Shown piece by piece: positions 1-6,377 of a stretch of DNA of 8,332 nt. Source of the stretch: an uncultured Bacteroidota bacterium. Its GTDB lineage: Bacteria > Bacteroidota > Bacteroidia > Bacteroidales > P3. Position 1 is the first letter of the stretch; each line of letters begins with the position of its first letter. A model generated the notes under the pieces. The model was not told the origin of the DNA. It searched no databases and worked only from the letters and a program-made list of their open reading frames with translations. A program made the translations under genes and the position numbers. The DNA lies in the NCBI GenBank assembly GCA_900546465.1, contig URCX01000090.1, forward strand, positions 1 to 8,332. Reading direction: 5' to 3'.

Positions 1-1195
1 CCTTATCAAAATAGGTGTCGGGCTTATTCGGGTCGAACACTTCGTTGCAGTACATAACGGTCACCAAGTCTTCTGTGTTGGAGAGGTTGATGATGTTGTG
101 GGTGTAACCGGGGAGCATGATGACGCTTTGGATTTTGTCACCGCTTACTTCATAGTTCAACACTTCGTCTGTACCTTCCTTGCGGAGTTGAATAAGTCCG
201 TGACCAGAGACAACTATGAACTGTTCCCATTTGGAGTTGTGCCAATGTTCACCTTTGGTGACTCCCGGCTTGGAGATATTGATACTTACTTGTCCGCAGT
301 TGAGGGTGTGAACGAGTTCTGTGAACGAACCTCGATTATCAACGTTCATCTTCAAGTCGAAGATAGCCTTTTCCTTTGGCAGATACGAGAGATAAGTACT
401 GAAAAGTCTTTTTGCGAAACTATCGGCAGGAATTTCCGGAATCGTCAGAGTCTTCGGCATATCTGCAAACTTGTAAAGGTGTTCTACTATTTCTCCAAGT
501 TTTACATGATGAGTAACACTTGCCGCACAATAACGCCCATCTGTGGTAAAAACAGTATCAACTCCATCAAACTCACAATGATGTTCTTCACCCTTTAATG
601 CACAAATCATTTCCTCCACAAGGTCATCGATATAGAGAAGTTCCATATCGACATTCGGGTCATTCACCTGTATCGGTAAATCATTTGCAATATTATAGCA
701 AAAAGTTGCAACAGCGGAATTATAATTAGGTTTGCACCACTTACCATATAAATTAGGAAAACGATAAACGAGAACCTTCGCTCCGGTCTCTTTTCCATAT
801 TGAAACATCAACTCCTCTCCCGCCTTTTTGCTCCGACCATACTCGGAATTACCGAAACGACCCGCCAAGGTAGCCTGCACAGACGAAGAAATCATCACGG
901 GACATTTGTTGTCATGCTTTTTCAAACACTCCAACAACTCGGACGCAAATCCGAAATTGCCCTGCATAAACTCCTCTTGTGTCTTTGGTCTGTTAACTCC
1001 TGCAAGATTGAACACAAAATCGCAATCCCTGCAATAACAGTCCAACTGTTCCGAAGTTGAATCTATGTCATACTCATAAATATCTTCAATAGCAATATCC
1101 CCATAGCACTTGGCTTTACCATCTCTGATGTTTTTCAACTGAGCGACAAGATTCTTACCGACAAATCCCTTGGCACCAGTTACCAATATCTTCAT
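1..1195 (-). CDS. capF: CapF/FnlB/WbjC-type bifunctional reductase for UDP-L-FucNAc synthesis (3' end just outside window)
   Basis: The reading frame opens at an ATG at 1195 and stays open to the left edge, giving 398 residues with no stop. It ends in DTYFDK, and the S. aureus CapF I remember ends in DTYFLEV, so only a few codons are missing. The N-terminal half is an extended SDR domain with GAKGFVG at residues 7-13 and a Y119-xxx-K123 catalytic pair (YGRSK). The C-terminal quarter, from about residue 285, is a cupin: it has GEHWH with His317 and His319, Glu324, and His366 in GYTHN, the kind of residues that bind zinc in this family. The family reduces the 4-keto intermediate made by CapE-type enzymes, and a 2-epimerase (CapG/FnlC) then completes UDP-N-acetyl-L-fucosamine. 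It starts 2 bases after the capE stop, so the two are probably translationally coupled. At 398 or more residues it is somewhat longer than S. aureus CapF (about 369). Confidence 0.93.
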   Translation of the reverse strand, partial: MKILVTGAKGFVGKNLVAQLKNIRDGKAKCYGDIAIEDIYEYDIDSTSEQLDCYCRDCDFVFNLAGVNRPKTQEEFMQGNFGFASELLECLKKHDNKCPVMISSSVQATLAGRFGNSEYGRSKKAGEELMFQYGKETGAKVLVYRFPNLYGKWCKPNYNSAVATFCYNIANDLPIQVNDPNVDMELLYIDDLVEEMICALKGEEHHCEFDGVDTVFTTDGRYCAASVTHHVKLGEIVEHLYKFADMPKTLTIPEIPADSFAKRLFSTYLSYLPKEKAIFDLKMNVDNRGSFTELVHTLNCGQVSINISKPGVTKGEHWHNSKWEQFIVVSGHGLIQLRKEGTDEVLNYEVSGDKIQSVIMLPGYTHNIINLSNTEDLVTVMYCNEVFDPNKPDTYFDK

Positions 1196-1197
1196 GC

Positions 1198-2271
1198 TTA
1201 TTCGCTTTTGATTTCAACAGACTTCTGCTTCTTTTCCAATCCGAGGTCTTCTCTCACGAAACGCAACTTCAACAGCAACTCTTTCATACCATCGACATCA
1301 AGACGACGAGTATTGTGAGAATGATAATCCTCTATAATCGACACCTTTTCATCGCCCTCCTTGAAGAACTTATCATAGTTCAAATCTCTTGTATCGCAAG
1401 GAATACGATAATAGTTACCCATATCTATCGACTTGGCCATTTCCTCACGCGTAACGAGTGTCTCATACAATTTCTCCCCATGACGAGTACCGATAACCTT
1501 CACCTCAGTCTCTCCGTACTTCGGATTTATTTTGACATAAGTCTCTTTCAACGCCTGAGCCAATGTTGACAAAGTAGCCGCAGGAGCCTTTTGCACGAAC
1601 AAATCGCCATTTTCTCCATGCTCCCAAGCATACACAACCAAATCCACGGCATCATCCAGAGTCATCATAAACCTTGTCATATTCGGGTCTGTGATTGTTA
1701 TCGGCAAGCCTTGCTCCATCTGACTAACCCACAAAGGGATAACGCTTCCGCGACTCGCCATCACATTGCCATAACGCGTACAACAAATCGTAGTCTTGGC
1801 ATCTTTACCCAACTGACGACCCTTCGCAATGGCCACTTTCTCCATCATCGCTTTCGATATACCCATGGCATTGATGGGATAAGCCGCCTTATCCGTAGAA
1901 AGCACAACAACCCTGCTCACGCCATGAGCAATCGCACTCTCCAACACGTTGTTCACTCCTATAACATTCGTCTTCACTGCCTCCATGGGGAAAAACTCAC
2001 AACTCGGCACCTGCTTCAAAGCCGCAGCCGCAAAAATATAATCCACCCCCGACATGACAGCGTCAACACTCTGCCTGTCCCGAATATCACCTATATAAAA
2101 CTTTACCTTCGGATTCTGCAACCTGTGCCGCATATCGTCCTGTTTCTTCTCATCTCGTGAGAAAATTCTCACCTCCTTGATATCACTATCCAAGAAACGA
2201 CGCAACACCGCATTTCCGAAACTTCCCGTGCCTCCCGTAATCAAGAGGACTTTATCCTTAAAAATCGACAT
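1198..2271 (-). CDS. capE: UDP-N-acetylglucosamine 4,6-dehydratase/5-epimerase, CapE/FnlA/WbjB type
   Basis: This is a 357-residue extended SDR enzyme of the FlaA1/CapE group. It is expected to convert UDP-GlcNAc in the cytoplasm to a UDP-2-acetamido-2,6-dideoxy-4-hexulose, the first step toward UDP-L-FucNAc. The NAD(P)-binding motif TGGTGSFG is at residues 12-19 and the STDK motif at 125-128. The usual catalytic Tyr of YxxxK is Met here (M136-GIS-K140), which I recall being typical of CapE-type enzymes, so it is not damage. Other family blocks are KQVPSCEFFP (86-95), MASRGSVIPL (171-180) and GTRHGEK (261-267). I chose the ATG at 2271; a TTG three codons upstream (2280) is in frame but less likely. 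No strong ribosome-binding sequence precedes it. It follows a stretch of broken genes by 18 bases and is followed by capF after 2 bases. That pairing makes the CapE assignment more likely than PseB or PglF. Confidence 0.93.
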   Translation of the reverse strand: MSIFKDKVLLITGGTGSFGNAVLRRFLDSDIKEVRIFSRDEKKQDDMRHRLQNPKVKFYIGDIRDRQSVDAVMSGVDYIFAAAALKQVPSCEFFPMEAVKTNVIGVNNVLESAIAHGVSRVVVLSTDKAAYPINAMGISKAMMEKVAIAKGRQLGKDAKTTICCTRYGNVMASRGSVIPLWVSQMEQGLPITITDPNMTRFMMTLDDAVDLVVYAWEHGENGDLFVQKAPAATLSTLAQALKETYVKINPKYGETEVKVIGTRHGEKLYETLVTREEMAKSIDMGNYYRIPCDTRDLNYDKFFKEGDEKVSIIEDYHSHNTRRLDVDGMKELLLKLRFVREDLGLEKKQKSVEIKSE

Positions 2272-2289
2272 ATACCACAATTAAAAAAT

Positions 2290-2749
2290 CTATTTGTTAT
2301 CCCAAATAATTTCTTTCACCATTCTACACGCATCATTCTTGTTAATTTCTTCCATTTTATTATCTTCTCTATTTTCAGAAACTTCTTTTTTAACCCATAC
2401 AATATCTTTCTCTACATCAAAACCTATTTCTTTCGCGTACTCTCTAATAACATCATGCGTACTTCCATAAGAACGGGCAGCAGTAATAGCAATATCACAA
2501 TAGTGTTCTCTAAAATACTTCACATTTTTAAGTAACTCAGATTTTTTTATCACCCCAAGCAGTAATATCCACTATTTTACCCTTATAATGACAGGTAGTT
2601 CTAACATCCTTCCTGCTATAACTCAACTCAACCTTATTAAGCATATCAATCACCATACGCAAAGTGGTAGTCTTACCTATATTTCCACTACCATACAAAA
2701 CAATAACTTTACTTATTTTATAAATCAATTTATTAAACTCATATATCAA
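2290..2749 (-). pseudogene. small P-loop NTPase-like gene split by a one-base frameshift
   Basis: I do not recognise the family. Two overlapping frames make one plausible protein. The first (from 2749) has a Walker A motif GSGNIGKT at residues 20-27 and a Walker-B-like strand KIVDIT near 58-63, then stops after 70 codons. The second continues with ELLKNVKYF..., includes CDIAITAARSYGSTHD, and stops at 2290. The break is at a run of seven A on the coding strand (2542-2548). With six A the frames join into 152 residues (GDKK followed by SELL). The first frame has no ATG before Walker A; a TTG at 2749 overlaps the stop of the upstream frame. GC content is about 30% (72 of 240 bases over 2281-2520), against 29 of 60 in a sample line of capE, which suggests a foreign origin. 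It could be a decayed gene, a homopolymer length variant, a sequencing error, or less likely a recoded gene. Confidence 0.6.
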
Positions 2750-3005
2750 TTCATTTCTTTACTATCACTATGATTTTCAATCAACCTCTCATACAATTCA
2801 ATATACTTCTCAAAACACTGACGGAAATCCGCAGGGTGATAATGTTTACTGCCACTTTATCGTTGAAGAAAATGTCCAAGGCTTCCAAGATAGTGGACTT
2901 ACCTATATCGTTGCGACCGACAAACACAGTCAAGTCACTCATATCTATCTGAACTTGCTCTCGATAACCTCGAAAATTCTTCAATGAAAATAATTTAAGT
3001 CTCAT
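2746..3005 (-). pseudogene. truncated OLD/RecF-like ATPase N-terminus joined out of frame to an unidentified C-terminal tail
   Basis: From the ATG at 3005 the first 50 residues are typical of an ABC-type ATPase of the OLD/RecF/SMC class. There is a KNFRGYRE block at residues 9-16, then a DLTVFVGRNDIGKS segment carrying Walker A (GRNDIGKS, 30-37), then ILEALDIFFND. In this frame the protein goes on with unrelated-looking residues and stops at 2781 (74 aa). A different frame, open from 2856, encodes a convincing tail (HYHPADFRQCFEKYIELYER..., ending in KEMN) and stops at 2746. One extra base in the AAA at 2856-2858 would join the two into 86 residues. Complete OLD proteins have several hundred residues, with an ABC signature, Walker B and a Toprim domain, none of which is present. 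I do not recognise the tail; it may be the end of the same gene after a large deletion or of another gene. The tail's stop overlaps the likely TTG start of the next gene. Confidence 0.6.
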
Positions 3006-3024
3006 AACTTATTTTATTTCTGTT

Positions 3025-3105
3025 TTACCATACCATTCCGATAAAACCTGCAGCACCCGTCACAAGAACAGTCTTACTTTCAAGTGAAACATTATACTCT
3101 ACCAT
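3025..3105 (-). pseudogene. 5' stub of a nucleotide-sugar epimerase, probably UDP-glucuronate epimerase-like
   Basis: Five bases after the ugd stop, an ATG opens a 26-codon frame whose residues 12-23 (KTVLVTGAAGFIG region) are the first beta strand and GxxGFIG dinucleotide-binding loop of an extended SDR sugar epimerase or dehydratase. The frame then reads MVW and stops at 3025. The rest of the roughly 330-residue enzyme is absent from the window. Because the stub begins right behind ugd, and epimerases acting on UDP-glucuronate commonly follow ugd, I infer the lost gene was a UDP-glucuronate 4-epimerase-like enzyme, giving UDP-galacturonate. The first 23 codons alone cannot show its substrate. 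The next start (the OLD-like ATPase, 3005) lies 19 bases after the stub's stop. Confidence 0.7.
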
Positions 3106-3110
3106 GACTT

Positions 3111-4349
3111 TTAATCCCTTTTGAAAATATCTCTTGTATAAACCTTATCTGCCACGTCGTCCAAACTGCTGTCGTAGCGGTTGGCTATGATTGCCTGACT
3201 TTGTTGCTTAAATTCGGATAGGTCATTGATTATCTTGCTGCCAAAGAAAGTGCTGCCGTCTTTAAGCGTGGGCTCGTATATGATGATCGTAGCTCCTTTG
3301 GCTTTGATGCGTTTCATCACGCCTTGTATGCTGCTTTGACGAAAATTATCGCTGTTGCTTTTCATAGTAAGACGATAAACGCCGATGACACATTGCTTCT
3401 CTTCTGTCGGGTTGTAGTCGCCTCGGTTATAGTAATCATAATAGCCGGCTTTTCTCAATACTTGGTCGGCAATAAAGTCTTTTCTCGTTCTGTTGCTTTC
3501 GACTATCGCACTCATCATGTCTTGCGGTACGTCCGCGTAGTTCGCCAAGAGTTGCTTGGTATCTTTCGGTAGGCAGTATCCGCCATAACCGAACGAAGGA
3601 TTATTATAATGATTGCCTATTCTCGGATCAAGGCAAACACCATCTATTATATGCTGGGTATTCAAACCTTTCAACTCTGCGTAGGTATCCAATTCGTTGA
3701 AGTATGATACTCTGAGTGCCAAGTACGTATTGGCAAAGAGTTTCACTGCTTCTGCTTCGGTTGAACCCATAAACAACACCGGAACTTCTTTATCTATAGC
3801 TCCTTCTCTTATCAGTTCGGCAAAGATATGGGCTTTTTCTTCAAGCCGTTTGTCTCCTTGTTTGCAACCTACTATTATTCTGCTCGGATAAAGATTATCA
3901 TATAATGCTTTGCTTTCTCTCAAAAACTCGGGTGCAAAGATTATGTTTTCGCTGCCGGTTTTCTGTCTTATGCTTTCTGTATATCCTACCGGTATAGTGG
4001 ATTTTATGACCATAATGGCATGAGGATTATACTGCATTACCTTTGCAATGACATCTTCCACAGCCGAAGTATCGAAGAAGTTCTTCGTACTGTCGTAATT
4101 TGTCGGAGTTGCTATTACTACGAAGTCAGCATCTTTGTATCCTTCTTCCGCATTGAGTGTTGCCCGCAAATCCAATGATTTATTCGCCAAATAATCTTCT
4201 ATATACTCATCTTGAATTGGTGATTTCTTGTTATTCACCATATCTACCCGTTCAGGCACTATATCCACCGCCATAACGCTGTTATGCTGTGCCAAGAGTA
4301 TAGACAAAGATAGTCCTACATATCCGGTTCCTGCTACTGCTATCTTCAT
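3111..4349 (-). CDS. ugd: UDP-glucose 6-dehydrogenase
   Basis: This 412-residue cytoplasmic enzyme should oxidise UDP-glucose twice with NAD+ to give UDP-glucuronate, the uronic acid donor for acidic polysaccharides. The N-terminal Rossmann motif GTGYVG is at residues 7-12. The catalytic cysteine is Cys259 in FGYGGYCLPKDTKQLLAN (253-270), and EAVKLFANTYLA (200-211) contains the conserved lysine. The C-terminal UDP-binding domain includes GVYRLTMKSNSDNFR (323-337) and ends in DKVYTRDIFKRD, very like E. coli Ugd. It is about 24 residues longer than E. coli Ugd (388), mostly because of a Tyr/Asn-rich loop at about 302-318 before CVIGVYRL. Its ATG overlaps the rfbB stop by four bases (ATGA), so the two are probably translationally coupled. 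It is clearly distinct from the second dehydrogenase in this window, which belongs to the UDP-HexNAc branch. Confidence 0.96.
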   Translation of the reverse strand: MKIAVAGTGYVGLSLSILLAQHNSVMAVDIVPERVDMVNNKKSPIQDEYIEDYLANKSLDLRATLNAEEGYKDADFVVIATPTNYDSTKNFFDTSAVEDVIAKVMQYNPHAIMVIKSTIPVGYTESIRQKTGSENIIFAPEFLRESKALYDNLYPSRIIVGCKQGDKRLEEKAHIFAELIREGAIDKEVPVLFMGSTEAEAVKLFANTYLALRVSYFNELDTYAELKGLNTQHIIDGVCLDPRIGNHYNNPSFGYGGYCLPKDTKQLLANYADVPQDMMSAIVESNRTRKDFIADQVLRKAGYYDYYNRGDYNPTEEKQCVIGVYRLTMKSNSDNFRQSSIQGVMKRIKAKGATIIIYEPTLKDGSTFFGSKIINDLSEFKQQSQAIIANRYDSSLDDVADKVYTRDIFKRD

Positions 4350-5479
4350 CTCTTATTATACATCTCTTCGTAATACTTCTCGTATTCGCCGCTTATGATA
4401 TTGTCCATCCATTCTTGGTTATCCAAGTACCACTTTACGGTCTTTTCTATTCCTTCCTCAAATTGAAGGTTTGGTTCCCAACCGAGTTCCTTTTGGAGTT
4501 TGGTGCTGTCTATCGCATATCGCAAATCATGACCTGCTCGATCTGTTACGTATGTTATAAGATTTATATCTTCGTTCTCCTGTCTGCCGAGCAGTCTATC
4601 GGTTGTCTTTATCAGAAGTTTCACTATGTCTATGTTCTTCCATTCGTTGAAACCTCCGATGTTATACGTCTCCGACACTTTGCCTTTATGAAATATAAGG
4701 TCTATCGCTCTTGCATGGTCTTCAACATACAGCCAATCTCTGACGTTTTCTCCCTTGCCATAGACAGGTAAAGGCTTTTTATGCCTTATATTGTTGATGA
4801 ACAAGGGTATCAACTTCTCCGGAAATTGGTACGGACCGTAATTATTGGAACAGTTGGTTATTATTATCGGCATTCCGTAGGTATCATGGAACGCTCTGAC
4901 AAAATGATCGCTGCTAGCCTTGCTTGCAGAATAAGGACTGTGAGGTTGGTACTTCAAATCCTCCGTGAAGAACTTGTCTCCATACGCCAAATGCCGGTGA
5001 TTGGAAGATGCCTTCGTCGTAAAGGGCGGTTCTATTCCCTCGGGATTTGTCATTTCCAAAGCCCCGTACACCTCATCCGTACTGATATGATAGAACATCT
5101 TGCCTTTATATCCATCTTCCGTACTTTCCCAATATAATTTGGCTGCTTGAAGCATGGACAAAGTGCCTATCACATTCGTTTTTGCAAAAGTAAACGGGTC
5201 TTTTATGCTCCTATCCACATGGCTTTCGGCTGCAAGATGAATTACACCGTCTATTCGCTTTTCCAGCATAAGCCCGTATATCGTTTCAAAGTCGCAAATA
5301 TCCGCCTTTACGAAATGATAATTCGGCTTATCCTCTATATCTTTCAAGTTTGCAAGGTTACCGGCATACGTCAACTTATCTACATTATATATATTGTAGT
5401 CAGGGTATTTGTTTACAAACAAACGAACCACATGGCTACCGATAAAGCCTGCTCCTCCTGTGATTATTATGTTTCTCAC
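4346..5479 (-). CDS. rfbB: dTDP-glucose 4,6-dehydratase
   Basis: This 377-residue extended SDR enzyme converts dTDP-glucose to dTDP-4-keto-6-deoxyglucose using tightly bound NAD+. The motif GGAGFIG is at residues 8-14. The catalytic triad is Thr134-Asp135-Glu136 in HISTDEVYG, and the YxxxK pair is Tyr183 and Lys187 in SPYSASK. Other conserved blocks are HLAAESHVDRSI (81-92), NCSNNYGPYQFPEKLIPL (209-226) and GKGENVRDWLYVEDHARA (241-258). I place the start at the GTG at 5479, one base after the rfbA stop, because the protein then begins directly with the first Rossmann strand. An in-frame ATG at 5521 would add 14 residues and overlap rfbA by 41 bases, which is less likely. It has a short insertion before YSASK relative to the 361-residue E. 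coli protein. The stop overlaps the ugd start. rfbC and rfbD are not in the window, so rhamnose as the end product is unproven. Confidence 0.95.
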   Translation of the reverse strand: MRNIIITGGAGFIGSHVVRLFVNKYPDYNIYNVDKLTYAGNLANLKDIEDKPNYHFVKADICDFETIYGLMLEKRIDGVIHLAAESHVDRSIKDPFTFAKTNVIGTLSMLQAAKLYWESTEDGYKGKMFYHISTDEVYGALEMTNPEGIEPPFTTKASSNHRHLAYGDKFFTEDLKYQPHSPYSASKASSDHFVRAFHDTYGMPIIITNCSNNYGPYQFPEKLIPLFINNIRHKKPLPVYGKGENVRDWLYVEDHARAIDLIFHKGKVSETYNIGGFNEWKNIDIVKLLIKTTDRLLGRQENEDINLITYVTDRAGHDLRYAIDSTKLQKELGWEPNLQFEEGIEKTVKWYLDNQEWMDNIISGEYEKYYEEMYNKR

Positions 5480-5480
5480 C

Positions 5481-6362
5481 TTAATTCCCGTCTGTCGCAA
5501 GCCTGAAAAGATATTCTCCATACTGATTGTTTGCCATCAACTTTGCTGTCCTCAACACATCTTCCCTGTTAATCCAACTCTGTTTGTAAGCAATCTCTTC
5601 CAAACAAGCAATCTTCAAACCTTGACGCTTTTCCACTACTTCAACAAAGGTTGAGGCTTCCGACAAAGAGTCATGCGTTCCTGTATCCAACCAGGCAAAT
5701 CCTCTGCCAAGAAGTTGTATTTTCAGTTGTTTATCTTCCAAAAATCTCTGATTGACAGTGGTGATTTCCAATTCGCCTCTTGCCGACGGTTTTATGCTTT
5801 TGGCTACTTCCACAACCTTATTCGGATAGAAGTACAAACCTGTTACGGCATAATTACTCTTCGGATTCTTAGGTTTCTCTTCCAAAGAAATACAATTACC
5901 GCTCTTATCAAATTCAGCAACTCCGTATCTCTCGGGAGCTGCCACATGATAACCGAAAACGGTCGCCTTATTATTTTCTTCTGCATCTCTTACGGCTTGC
6001 TCCAACATAGGACGAAAGCCCTGTCCGTAGAAAATATTATCTCCCAGCACCAAACAAGCGGCATCTTTCCCTATAAAACTATCACCTATTATAAAAGCCT
6101 GAGCCAAGCCATCGGGAGATGGTTGCTCGGCATATTCAAATCTTACGCCGTAATCCTCCCCGCTTCCGAGCAATCTTTGAAATCCAAGCAAATCCTGAGG
6201 TGTGGAAATAATCAATATGTCTCTTATGCCTGCCAACATAAGAACCGATATCGGATAATATATCATCGGCTTATCGTAAATCGGCAACAACTGTTTGCTT
6301 ACTCCTTTCGTTATAGGATACAAACGTGTTCCCGAACCTCCTGCAAGTACTATTCCTTTCAT
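5481..6362 (-). CDS. rfbA: glucose-1-phosphate thymidylyltransferase
   Basis: This 293-residue enzyme joins glucose-1-phosphate and dTTP to make dTDP-glucose and pyrophosphate, feeding RfbB encoded immediately downstream. Its length equals that of E. coli RmlA. The signature nucleotide-binding loop GGSGTR is at residues 8-13, followed by GVSKQLLPIYDKPMIYYP (20-37). The metal-binding aspartates are Asp108 in LGDN and Asp226 in WLDTGTH, and EEKP is at 161-164. All of these match the positions I recall for E. coli-type RmlA, so it is a full-length, apparently functional enzyme of the short (RfbA/RffH) class. It starts 15 bases after the stop of the upstream dehydrogenase and ends one base before the GTG of rfbB, which argues for a shared transcript. 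Confidence 0.96.
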   Translation of the reverse strand: MKGIVLAGGSGTRLYPITKGVSKQLLPIYDKPMIYYPISVLMLAGIRDILIISTPQDLLGFQRLLGSGEDYGVRFEYAEQPSPDGLAQAFIIGDSFIGKDAACLVLGDNIFYGQGFRPMLEQAVRDAEENNKATVFGYHVAAPERYGVAEFDKSGNCISLEEKPKNPKSNYAVTGLYFYPNKVVEVAKSIKPSARGELEITTVNQRFLEDKQLKIQLLGRGFAWLDTGTHDSLSEASTFVEVVEKRQGLKIACLEEIAYKQSWINREDVLRTAKLMANNQYGEYLFRLATDGN

Positions 6363-6377
6363 ATTTGCTTTTCTCGT

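Noticed and set aside
98..1060. Plus-strand open frames opposite capF
   Set aside because: They lie antisense to a well-supported SDR-cupin gene and have no recognisable motifs.
1852..1866. Met in place of the catalytic Tyr of YxxxK in capE, as possible inactivation
   Set aside because: As I recall, CapE-type enzymes normally have Met here, and the surrounding block matches S. aureus CapE, so this is a family trait.
2290..3110. Insertion sequence or integron in the broken region
   Set aside because: No transposase or integrase fragment, terminal inverted repeats or target duplications could be seen.
3396..3446. Tyr/Asn-rich insertion of about 17 residues in Ugd as a novel domain
   Set aside because: It is a short loop between well-conserved blocks. 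I believe similar loops occur in other Ugd proteins longer than that of E. coli, and nothing suggests a separate function.
5480..5521. Upstream ATG of rfbB giving a 41-base overlap with rfbA
   Set aside because: The extra 14 residues lie before the Rossmann strand and read in the rfbA coding sequence; a GTG one base after the rfbA stop gives the usual N-terminus.
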